This document shows, piece by piece, positions 1 to 5,010 of a DNA stretch of 5,655 nt; position 1 is the stretch's first letter; the number at the start of each line of letters is the position of its first letter. A program made the position numbers and the translations under genes. A model generated the notes under the pieces. The model saw nothing but the letters and a program-made list of their open reading frames with translations. It did not search any database and was not told where the DNA came from. The stretch comes from Syntrophobacterales bacterium (GTDB taxonomy: Bacteria > Desulfobacterota > Desulfobaccia > Desulfobaccales > 0-14-0-80-60-11): assembly GCA_020052215.1 (NCBI GenBank), contig JAGVPN010000143.1, forward strand, positions 1-5,655, read 5' to 3'.

Positions 1-193
1 GACGGCACCACCGGCAGACTCCAGGCCAACCTCCATCCTCGCCAGGTACGGGCTTAAATGCTTCGGACATCTCCGGTTGCAGCACTTGAGGGACGAAATC
101 ACGCCCCTCCAAGAGGTTTGCGATAACCGTTTTTAGCATAATGAAGTCTGTGGGGCCTTCCACCACAAAGGCAATCTTCAGAGGTTCAGACAT
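1..193 (-). CDS. TOPRIM-like partner protein of the adjacent ATPase (partial, N-terminal 64 residues)
   Basis: An open frame starts with ATG at 193-191 and runs off the left edge; 64 codons are visible. The N-terminus reads IAFVVEGPTDFIML (residues 7-20): a hydrophobic strand followed by EGPTD, which is how the first TOPRIM motif (acidic E-G, then D) looks in OLD-, GajA- and RloB-type nucleases. Further on are LQPEMSEAF (38-46) and a WPGVCRWCR stretch (56-64). I recall similar segments in uncharacterised proteins encoded next to such ATPases, but could not search. The ATG overlaps the end of the ATPase gene by 8 nt (ATGTCTGA), and a strong Shine-Dalgarno, GGGGGGAG at 207-200, lies 6 nt upstream, so translational coupling is likely. 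The downstream acidic residues that would confirm a TOPRIM fold are outside the window. A role as the nuclease of a two-gene defence unit is inference. Confidence 0.72.
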   Translation of the reverse strand, partial: MSEPLKIAFVVEGPTDFIMLKTVIANLLEGRDFVPQVLQPEMSEAFKPVPGEDGGWPGVCRWCR

Positions 194-1400
194 TAGCCAC
201 TCCCCCCAGATGCCCCATCACCCATAGCCGGGAAAGGGACCAACCGTCATCGGCCATCTTCTTAAGCTTCTCATCCAATACAATTCGATTGACAACGGTA
301 CGTCCGTTTTCTGTTCTTGAAACAGTGAAGAGCCGGACTTGATCTTCTTGAAGAGGCAAGCCATCCAAGGACAACGGGTTTTGGGTGGTCAGGAATATTT
401 GGCGAGAATAGGGTGATTTTAAATACCAGTCGCAGATTTTGCTAAAAAGCGCCTGGGATAGACGGGGGTTCAAACCATGGTCGGCGTTGTCCACGGCACA
501 GATTTGTGGGCTTCTCGGGTGTGCAGCCAGGACTGCGTGGAAAAGTACATACAGCGCACCTTCACTGGCATCATACCCGGATAAAGTATCACGCCCGGAT
601 TTCATAAAGCGGTCGGTAAATCGAATAACCCTTTCCGTCGAACCCACAGAGAAAGACAACGGTATGGAAGATGCTTGGGCGGTTCCATATGATTTGGCCC
701 AGTCTATCAAGCGAAGCGCATCTCGAGTAACCCTAGAGAAAAAAGCCTCTGAATCATTTAGCGGATGCCCAATTCGTAATAATGGGCGCTGCTTGAGAAT
801 ATCCGACACGCCATTGGCCAACTGACCGCCTGAAAGACCGATGGGCTGGCGCGGCTGGGTATCTGGAGCAATTCCTCGCAACGTAGGGGTATTTGGAGTG
901 TAAATGGCGTAGTCCCTAAGCCCGTTAAGCATTTCAAGGACATCATCCTGGTCCGACATTTCCACCATCTTTAAAGCAACCAGCCCAGCTTCCGGGTTGA
1001 GCTTTACGGCGGCTCTATGGGACCTCCCAATCAATGATACATTGTCTTTTTTTAGACCTTCCGTGTGAAAACGCCAAGCCGGAGATGGGTACCTGATGGG
1101 GTTAAATAATGAGACTTCATACGAGGCCGAACCATGCCAGGCACCGAAATAAATATGCAAAGGACCCTTGATGTCTGGGAAAGAACACTTATATAATGCA
1201 GGGACACCGGGGCGGACACCGCGACGCAGAAGCGCCTCATCATCAACCCGACCAGAAACAGCTGCAGATAGGACGCCGAGCGCCTCCAGCAAGTTGCTCT
1301 TGCCGCTGCCATTCGCACCGATCAGGACATTGACGCGACCGGGTTTAAACTCGACGTCCTCAATGGATTTGAACCATTTGAAGTGCACTTTATCTATCAT
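186..1400 (-). CDS. AAA/ABC-type (RecF/OLD-like) ATPase
   Basis: This 404-residue protein belongs to the SMC/RecF/OLD-like AAA ATPases (AAA_15/AAA_21 type). Residues 1-26 form the usual first strands. Walker A is GANGSGKS at 28-35. An LSGGQ-like sequence at 189-193 lies in the middle, but the functional signature is more likely the later SGYDASEGALYVLF at 274-287. The Walker B position reads AVDNADHGLNP (302-312), with Asn305 where most relatives have the catalytic Glu. The switch position reads TTQNP (338-342), with Gln where His is usual. The C-terminus LSRLWVMGHLGG (389-400) resembles family members paired with TOPRIM-like proteins. The start is supported by AGGGAGGCG at 1414-1406, and a promoter lies upstream. 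The downstream gene overlaps by 8 nt. Base composition is less GC-rich than the genes on the right. The ATPase fold is clear. A defence function is inferred from architecture only. Confidence 0.88.
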   Translation of the reverse strand: MIDKVHFKWFKSIEDVEFKPGRVNVLIGANGSGKSNLLEALGVLSAAVSGRVDDEALLRRGVRPGVPALYKCSFPDIKGPLHIYFGAWHGSASYEVSLFNPIRYPSPAWRFHTEGLKKDNVSLIGRSHRAAVKLNPEAGLVALKMVEMSDQDDVLEMLNGLRDYAIYTPNTPTLRGIAPDTQPRQPIGLSGGQLANGVSDILKQRPLLRIGHPLNDSEAFFSRVTRDALRLIDWAKSYGTAQASSIPLSFSVGSTERVIRFTDRFMKSGRDTLSGYDASEGALYVLFHAVLAAHPRSPQICAVDNADHGLNPRLSQALFSKICDWYLKSPYSRQIFLTTQNPLSLDGLPLQEDQVRLFTVSRTENGRTVVNRIVLDEKLKKMADDGWSLSRLWVMGHLGGVANV

Positions 1401-1442
1401 GTGCTCGCCTCCCTGAGGAATTTACAAAGTTCTCACAATAGC

Positions 1443-1472
1443 ATTATGCCACAGGCAAGGCGAGTTGGTTAA
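1443..1472 (-). promoter_or_regulatory. Probable sigma-70 promoter of the ATPase operon
   Basis: On the minus strand TTAACC (1472-1467) and CATAAT (1448-1443) are separated by 18 nt, giving 4/6 and 5/6 matches to the consensus. The -10 element lies about 43 nt before the ATPase ATG, so a leader of roughly 35 nt is expected. The preceding tmRNA has its own terminator at 1594-1566, so the operon needs its own promoter. No operator-like repeat is obvious. A short GGAGA-N4-TCTCC hairpin at 1487-1500 lies just upstream. Confidence 0.45.
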
Positions 1473-1565
1473 TAAAATTTTGAGATGGAGAAGAGTCTCC
1501 AAATCGGCACCTAAAATAGCCGTCTCTTGATTCTCTTTTCAGAGCGCCCTTGACAATCCGTGGAC

Positions 1566-1594
1566 ACAAAAATAGGGGCCTTCTTGGCCCCTAT
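1566..1594 (-). terminator. Intrinsic terminator of ssrA
   Basis: A perfect 9-bp stem (1572-1580 with 1586-1594, ATAGGGGCC / GGCCCCTAT) with a 5-nt loop is followed on the minus strand by TTTTG. It starts 26 nt beyond the encoded CCA of the tmRNA and should end its transcript. There is no T-run on the plus strand, so it works in one direction only. Confidence 0.9.
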
Positions 1595-1619
1595 CTCATT
1601 GAAATCATTAATTGTAAAG

Positions 1620-1966
1620 TGGTGGAGGCGGCGGGAGTCGAACCCGCGTCCGCCAATAGTCCCTGGAAGCTTCTACATGCTTAGCCAGCGTTTTAGTTTC
1701 GCCCCTGAAGACTTCCACTGGCAGAATGCTTAGAGGCTAGCCCGCTTAGTTTTCGTCCGCCAACCCGCAGGCGTTATTGGCAGCTTTGCCAGGATATCGT
1801 CATCTCAGGGCCCTCTCCCGGCGTCGAGCCCCAGATGCTAGCCTTAAGCGGCTAGAGCGTAGCCGTAGTTGTCGGCACTTATGGTTTTCCTACCCGTTTA
1901 ACGAGCGGACAGGACCTCGGCATGCAACTTACAGTTCTCTATTCACGTCGAAGCCGTTACGCCCCC
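1620..1966 (-). ncRNA. ssrA: tmRNA (transfer-messenger RNA), 347 nt
   Basis: tmRNA rescues stalled ribosomes and adds a proteolysis tag. Both ends fit a one-piece tmRNA. The 5' end GGGGGCG (1966-1960) pairs over 7 bp with CGCCTCC (1630-1624), including a G3-U70 wobble, the alanine identity element. Discriminator A and an encoded CCA end at 1620. The T-arm GCGGG-TTCGACT-CCCGC lies at 1647-1631. Near the 5' end is the conserved GGCTTCGAC. The tag reading frame (1876-1844) encodes ADNYGYALAA then TAA, with GCC as the resume codon. The length is normal for bacteria. It has its own promoter and terminator. The 3' half of ssrA is a common phage and island integration site, relevant because the lower-GC ATPase unit lies immediately downstream. 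Confidence 0.97.
1844..1876 (-). CDS. tmRNA-encoded proteolysis tag reading frame
   Basis: Ten codons (GCC GAC AAC TAC GGC TAC GCT CTA GCC GCT) and TAA encode ADNYGYALAA. The tRNA-borne Ala precedes it on the tagged protein. The C-terminal ALAA is the usual degradation signal recognised by ClpXP-type proteases. The frame lies inside the tmRNA and is not an independent gene. Confidence 0.92.
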   Translation of the reverse strand, partial: ADNYGYALAA

Positions 1967-1976
1967 CTTTGTTTTA

Positions 1977-2004
1977 ATTATAACCATTATTTAGGTTTCC
2001 GCAA
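1977..2004 (-). promoter_or_regulatory. ssrA promoter
   Basis: On the minus strand TTGCGG (2004-1999) and a consensus TATAAT (1982-1977) are 16 nt apart. The -10 ends 10 nt before the mature tmRNA 5' end, so transcription should begin a few nucleotides upstream of the end made by 5' processing. A perfect -10 suits an abundant RNA. Confidence 0.75.
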
Positions 2005-2070
2005 GCCCTCCCCCCGCCAGGCGATTATCCGGCCCCGGGAGCGCGGCGCGCCCTCCCCGGCCCTGGACGC

Positions 2071-2454
2071 CCGATAGTGTCATGCTTCGTAAATTGTTTG
2101 GTATTAATCTGCCGCGGTTTTACGGCAATTGCCGATAAGTCCCCCTTTCTTAAACTAACCTTTACCCACAAGTACATTCGTGTGCCGGGTTTTGATTTTT
2201 CTCCCTCTCCCCCCGCTTTTGGGGGGAGAGGGCTGGGGTGAGGGGGGGTGTCAGCCGACTAAGCCACCCCTCACCCTAACCCTTGTATCCCCTCGCAGGG
2301 GAGAGGGAATTTTAATGTGTTTACAGCCTGTTGCTCGCTTTCCTCTTATTTGTGGGTAATGCTCAGTTTAGAAAAGGGGGGAATTTTCTCCTCATCTGAC
2401 ACCTGATGGCAGGTTTCAAATATCCTAAGTAATTCTGAAGCACAACACTATCGG
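2071..2454. repeat. MITE-like 384-bp inverted-repeat element
   Basis: This stretch holds no gene but is a large imperfect palindrome. Its ends are inverted copies: CCGATAGTGT at 2071-2080 and its complement at 2445-2454, with similarity continuing through TGCTTC. Further in, at equal distance from each end, CCCCC-TTT...TAAACT (from 2141) matches the complement around 2364-2381, and TTACCCACAA (2162-2171) matches the complement at 2350-2359. The core has a perfect 12-bp hairpin (2203-2214 with 2221-2232, GCTTTT loop), a second IR (2236-2245 with 2267-2276), and a third (2289-2293 with 2297-2301). The core resembles the CCCTCTCCC...GGGAGAGGG intergenic repeats seen in many bacteria. No transposase and no clear target-site duplication are visible. 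It separates the DUF3786 gene from the ssrA promoter and may act as an RNA hairpin or transcription barrier. Confidence 0.75.
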
Positions 2455-3086
2455 CTCTGGCGGAATTGGTGGGCGGCCCCCATCAGGCGGTAGACCGAGG
2501 CGCCGGAGAGGGCGGCGATGTCCTCGGTGGGGAGATACTGGGAGATAGTTTCGTCGAACAGGATAGTGGCCTCGGGAGCGAATTCCTCATCTCCACCCCA
2601 CAGGACATGGGTGATGGGCACCCGGGGAAAGGCCATAAACCGGGCGGCGGCATCGCCCAGGGGCAGGGGTTCTCCCCCCAGGCTGGCCGCCACCTTGAGG
2701 TAGAGCTGGAGATCGTGGCCGAAGGTCGAAAGCAACGGCTTTTTGGCCCGGGAGACGAAGGCGGACCAGTAGAAACCGCCTTCCGGGACCTGGCGGAAAT
2801 CGATGGTCCGGCCGGTGAGAGGTTCTCCCAAGGCGTTGAGCACGTAGTGGAGGATGAGGATCTGCTCCGGCAGGGGAATTTCCCCCTGGCCGTTGCCCGG
2901 GGTCACGCGGACCTCCGGCCAGGTGATACGCCGCGCCTGGCCGAAATAGAACAGAATGAGGCCCTCTTGGGCATCCTCGACAAAGTATTGGGCGCCGGTT
3001 CGGTTTTCCAGCCGCTTGGGATTGAGGTTTTTCAATTCCGCCACAGCCAGGGCGACGGACGTCTGATAATCATCGCTGCGGGGCAT
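2448..3086 (-). CDS. DUF3786 family protein
   Basis: This 212-residue protein matches the pattern I recall for DUF3786, a family of unknown function found mainly in anaerobic Deltaproteobacteria and Firmicutes. Visible blocks are ILHYVLNALGEPLTG (78-92), IDFRQVPEGGFYWSAF (95-110), a FGHDL segment (122-126), the strongest block FPRVPITHVLWGGDEEF (153-169) continuing to ILFD (175-178), and YLPTEDIA (184-191). There is no signal peptide or membrane segment, so it is probably cytosolic. The start is supported by AAGGAGG about 6 nt before the ATG. It lies 68 nt downstream of the PAS gene on the same strand and is probably cotranscribed with it. The stop codon TAG and the preceding Arg codon lie within the terminal inverted repeat of the 2071-2454 element, so the last residues may have been changed by insertion. 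Biochemical role unknown. Confidence 0.82.
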   Translation of the reverse strand: MPRSDDYQTSVALAVAELKNLNPKRLENRTGAQYFVEDAQEGLILFYFGQARRITWPEVRVTPGNGQGEIPLPEQILILHYVLNALGEPLTGRTIDFRQVPEGGFYWSAFVSRAKKPLLSTFGHDLQLYLKVAASLGGEPLPLGDAAARFMAFPRVPITHVLWGGDEEFAPEATILFDETISQYLPTEDIAALSGASVYRLMGAAHQFRQSR

Positions 3087-3132
3087 ACCGCCTCCTTCAT
3101 GGTCTCCGGATCGAGCGGGCCGGCCAAGGGCA

Positions 3133-3149
3133 GCCGGACAAAATCCGGC
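3133..3149. other. Small stem-loop in the PAS-DUF3786 intergenic gap
   Basis: GCCGGA (3133-3138) and TCCGGC (3144-3149) form a perfect 6-bp stem with a 5-nt loop in the 68-nt gap between the two minus-strand genes. No T-run follows on the minus strand, so it is not an intrinsic terminator. It could affect mRNA stability or translation of the DUF3786 gene. Confidence 0.4.
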
Positions 3150-3154
3150 GTCTC

Positions 3155-3790
3155 TTACGGCCGCCCGCCTTCGCCCGGTGCGGTCGCGTTCGGTCGCGTT
3201 CGGTCGGAGTTCAGCTTTTCATCCGACTCCTGATTCAACTCCAGCCTGATGGCGCTGTGGCAAGCATCACAGATGGTGTGGGTCATCCGGGGCATCGGGT
3301 GGCGGCCAAAGAGGTCCAAGGCCACGATGGCCGCCGTGATCTCCTCCCAGCCCCGCCCCGGAATATTTATTTTCTTGCACCAGCTGCAGATTTTCAGGAA
3401 TTCCCGGGGGATATCCCGGGAGGTATCCAAGAAGTCTAAGGATTGACGCCATTCCTGCCGGAGTATTTGAGCCATGAACTGGATCGCATTTCCGGGTAAT
3501 AAGGAAAGTTGCATTTCCATGAACCGCCGGCAATCGGGGGAGTCACACCGGAAGGGAAATTTGACCGGGGACTTGCCGGCCCGGACCCGGCGGAAAATCT
3601 GTTTATACAAATAGCTGGTTTCCTGCCCCTGAATAAAACGCCAGATGGGTTGATCCAGGACCAAGGATGCGGTTAATTGGGGCGCGGTATTTTCACCGGC
3701 GAAAGCCAGCCACGCGTCGTTGACGAAGACCAGCTTGTCGGCGTCGTTGATGATCCAGATGAAACTGCGATGATCGAGGGGGTTTTCCAT
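3155..3790 (-). CDS. PAS-domain protein with C-terminal CxxC...CxxCH zinc-ribbon-like module
   Basis: This 211-residue protein has a PAS-type sensory domain at about residues 11-106, recognisable from FIWIINDADKLVFVNDAWLAF and the following helices and strands. C82 and C87 lie in RCDSPDC within it. The C-terminal part has ICSWCKK (C135, C138) and, 35 residues on, TICDACH (C174, C177, H178). Its layout resembles the 'CxWCKKI...W...E...THxICxxC' modules appended to bacterial sensor proteins and probably binds a metal. No kinase, cyclase or DNA-binding output domain and no membrane segment are present. I prefer the ATG at 3790, which has AGGGA just upstream and directly precedes the PAS fold. 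An ATG at 3889 would add 33 residues of basic, non-PAS sequence and overlaps a likely -10 element. Cotranscription with the DUF3786 gene is likely. The signal sensed is unknown. Confidence 0.8.
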   Translation of the reverse strand: MENPLDHRSFIWIINDADKLVFVNDAWLAFAGENTAPQLTASLVLDQPIWRFIQGQETSYLYKQIFRRVRAGKSPVKFPFRCDSPDCRRFMEMQLSLLPGNAIQFMAQILRQEWRQSLDFLDTSRDIPREFLKICSWCKKINIPGRGWEEITAAIVALDLFGRHPMPRMTHTICDACHSAIRLELNQESDEKLNSDRTRPNATAPGEGGRP

Positions 3791-3884
3791 AGTCCCTGCA
3801 AGCCAGGCATGGCGCGGGCTGCCGCCCCAATGATCCGGTCGGCGGCCCCTTAACCCCCAGCGAATCCGCGTCTCCTTAAATTTC

Positions 3885-3893
3885 AGCATACCA
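3885..3893 (-). promoter_or_regulatory. Possible extended -10 promoter of the PAS gene
   Basis: On the minus strand TGGTATGCT (3893-3885) matches an extended -10 (TGnTATnnT). The -35 region about 18 nt upstream (TTTTTA, 3914-3909) is weak. It lies about 95 nt before the preferred ATG at 3790 and faces away from the aro promoter, whose -35 starts at 3923. Confidence 0.3.
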
Positions 3894-3922
3894 CAATTAA
3901 CGCCAAGCTAAAAAAATTTTTG

Positions 3923-3951
3923 TTGACACCGGGGGACGAATATTTTAGGGT
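3923..3951 (+). promoter_or_regulatory. Promoter of the aro leader and operon
   Basis: A consensus -35 TTGACA (3923-3928) is followed after 17 nt by TAGGGT (3946-3951), a weak -10. Transcription should start near 3958, just before the first strand of the leader hairpin and 19 nt before the leader ATG. An A/T-rich tract (3911-3921) lies directly upstream of the -35 and may act as an UP element. Confidence 0.6.
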
Positions 3952-3976
3952 AATAAAAGTCGAGGAACTCAAAGAA

Positions 3977-4060
3977 ATGCAATCCAGCTGGCCCCGGACC
4001 CTGAAGTTTTATTTTAGCTATTATTATTTTACCGGGCCGGGAGTGCGCCTCGACTTTTAA
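3977..4060 (+). CDS. Aromatic-rich leader peptide (27 residues)
   Basis: A short ORF starts at ATG 3977 and ends at TAA 4058-4060. Residues 11-18 read FYFSYYYF, seven aromatic residues in eight codons, with an additional Trp at 5 and a Phe as the last residue (27). The codons are consecutive TTT and TAT, unlike the GC-ending codons of the neighbouring genes. GAGGA at 3962-3966 is a possible ribosome binding site 10 nt upstream, and it lies in strand 1 of the leader hairpin, so it would be sequestered when the leader is not translated. Leader peptides of phe, trp and his operons have this composition. The peptide itself probably has no function beyond ribosome stalling when Tyr-tRNA or Phe-tRNA is scarce. 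The ORF lies between a promoter and an intrinsic terminator, upstream of genes for aromatic biosynthesis. Confidence 0.88.
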   Translation: MQSSWPRTLKFYFSYYYFTGPGVRLDF

Positions 4061-4091
4061 AAGAATGTAGGCACAGGAAAAAAAATCTTTT

Positions 4092-4130
4092 AAAAGCCGT
4101 GGCGCAGGCGAGGCGACCACGGCTTTTTTT
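4092..4130 (+). terminator. Attenuator terminator upstream of aroA'
   Basis: AAAAGCCGTGG (4092-4102) and CCACGGCTTTT (4117-4127) form a perfect 11-bp stem with a 14-nt loop, ending in a run of seven T (4124-4130). It lies 55 nt before the aroA' start, inside the leader, so it controls read-through. Its 5' strand is shared with the antiterminator (4087-4106). Confidence 0.93.
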
Positions 4131-4185
4131 ATCGGTGGCCGTGGGGTATCAGGGCTTCTCAGGCACTGCGGCGAGGGAGGAGAAA

Positions 4186-4983
4186 GTGGTCGGCAAACAG
4201 ATTCGCATGGAACGCATTATGAACCGGGACACGGGGCGCACGGTGATCGTCCCCATGGATCACGGCGTCACGGTTGGCCCCATTGAAGGCCTCATCGACA
4301 TGAAGACCACGGTCAATGCGGTGGCCAGCGGCGGGGCCAATGCCATCCTCATCCACAAGGGGCTGGTGTCCAGCGGCCATCGCCGCCGGGGCAAGGACGT
4401 GGGGTTGATTATTCACCTGTCCGCCTCCACCGCCCTGTCACCCTATCCCAATGCCAAGACCCTGGTGTGCACCGTGGAGGAAGCCATCAAGCTGGGGGCG
4501 GACGCCCTCTCCATTCACGTCAACGTGGGGAACGGCTCCGATCAGGAGATGCTCTCCGACCTGGGCCGGGTGTCCCGGGAGGCCCGGGAATGGGGGATGC
4601 CGCTGTTGGCCATGATGTATCCCCGGGGCGAGAAGATCAAAGATGAATACGACCCAGAGGTGATTAAGCACGTGTCCCGGTTGGGGGCGGAACTGGGGGC
4701 GGACATCGTCAAGGTCTCGTACACCGGTTCGGTGGAGTCGTTCCGCCAGGTGGTGGCCGGCTGCCCGGTGCCGGTGGTCATTGCCGGCGGCCCCAAAATG
4801 AGTTCGGACCGGGACATTCTGGAGATGGTGCAAGGGGCCATCGAAGCCGGAGGGGCCGGCGTGTCCATCGGCCGCAATGTCTTCCAGCACCGTGACCCCA
4901 GCCGCATGGTGGGGGCCATCAGCATGATCGTCAATGAAAACTCCGGGGTTGACGAAGCCCTGTCGTTTTTGCAGGCCGTTTAA
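4186..4983 (+). CDS. aroA': 2-amino-3,7-dideoxy-D-threo-hept-6-ulosonate synthase (ADH synthase, class I aldolase family)
   Basis: The 265-residue product matches the archaeal-type aldolase (ADHS, MJ0400-like) that joins L-aspartate semialdehyde with 6-deoxy-5-ketofructose 1-phosphate, the first step of the DAHP-independent route to 3-dehydroquinate. Visible are IVPMDHG (21-27), a TIM-barrel pattern, MMYPRGE (143-149), [11 protein letters not shown] (172-182), AGGPK (200-204) and [10 protein letters not shown] (225-234, phosphate binding). Asp25, Tyr145 and Lys176 line up, with a constant offset of eight, with the M. jannaschii catalytic residues I recall as Asp33, Tyr153 and Lys184 (Schiff base). 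The GTG at 4186 has GGGAGGAG at 4175-4182 and gives the family's usual N-terminus; an in-frame GTG at 4099 would lie in the terminator stem. aroB' follows after 27 nt. A related class I aldolase such as LsrF/FbaB is the alternative, but the neighbour argues for ADHS. Confidence 0.92.
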   Translation: MVGKQIRMERIMNRDTGRTVIVPMDHGVTVGPIEGLIDMKTTVNAVASGGANAILIHKGLVSSGHRRRGKDVGLIIHLSASTALSPYPNAKTLVCTVEEAIKLGADALSIHVNVGNGSDQEMLSDLGRVSREAREWGMPLLAMMYPRGEKIKDEYDPEVIKHVSRLGAELGADIVKVSYTGSVESFRQVVAGCPVPVVIAGGPKMSSDRDILEMVQGAIEAGGAGVSIGRNVFQHRDPSRMVGAISMIVNENSGVDEALSFLQAV

Positions 4984-5010
4984 GCAGTCCGCCTATGGAA
5001 GGAAGAACTG

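Larger units (their letters stand above)
3955..4130 (+). promoter_or_regulatory. Ribosome-mediated transcription attenuator of the aromatic pathway operon
   Basis: Four RNA strands give mutually exclusive structures. Strand 1 (3955-3970) pairs with strand 2 (4041-4058): 11 perfect bp AAAAGTCGAGG/CCTCGACTTTT plus ACTC/GAGT. This encloses a stem of 3988-3997 with 4032-4040 (one bulged C). Strand 2 extended (4044-4063) instead pairs with strand 3 (4087-4106) in 18 of 20 positions, including the palindrome CTTTTAAAAG present at both 4054-4063 and 4087-4096. Strand 3 (4092-4102) also forms the terminator with strand 4 (4117-4127). The leader ORF stop codon lies in strand 2, so a ribosome that finishes would mask strand 2 and allow termination. 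A ribosome stalled at the Tyr/Phe codons (4007-4030) leaves strand 2 free for the antiterminator. The geometry is seen in the sequence; regulation by charged tRNA-Phe and tRNA-Tyr is inferred. No T-box or known riboswitch motif was recognised. Confidence 0.85.

Noticed and set aside
1777..1977. 66-residue plus-strand ORF
   Set aside because: It lies antisense to the tmRNA and is a chance open frame.
2031..2062. GC-rich imperfect hairpin upstream of the ssrA promoter
   Set aside because: GGCC and GGGAG pair with GGCC and CTCCC around an internal loop, but no T-run follows on either strand. It could be chance in GC-rich DNA.
2203..2232. Perfect 12-bp hairpin as an intrinsic terminator
   Set aside because: It is strong, but neither strand has a T-run after the stem. 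It is better explained as the core of the inverted-repeat element.
2061..2464. Target-site duplication flanking the inverted-repeat element
   Set aside because: The flanks (GGACGC on the left, CTCTGG on the right) show no direct repeat. Only an internal TA could serve, and that conflicts with the identity beyond it.
2466..3233. 255-residue plus-strand ORF
   Set aside because: Antisense shadow of the DUF3786 gene, caused by high GC at third positions. Glycine/glutamate-rich translation with no family pattern.
3791..3889. N-terminal extension of the PAS protein from ATG 3889
   Set aside because: The extra 33 residues are Arg/Trp/Gly-rich with no domain pattern, the start has no ribosome binding site, and it overlaps a likely -10 element.
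3908..4120. 70-residue minus-strand ORF opposite the attenuator
   Set aside because: It is the shadow of the structured leader and terminator, has no recognisable protein pattern and covers a promoter and hairpins on the plus strand.
3955..4130. 6S RNA, T-box or metabolite riboswitch
   Set aside because: The length would suit 6S RNA, but the Phe/Tyr-rich ORF, the in-strand stop codon and the switchable terminator fit attenuation better. No T-box specifier loop or NGGUGG box is present, and I recognise no riboswitch core.
4099..4185. Upstream in-frame GTG start for the aldolase
   Set aside because: It lies in the terminator stem, has no ribosome binding site, and adds 29 residues not seen in the family. 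GTG at 4186 has a strong Shine-Dalgarno and gives the family's N-terminus.
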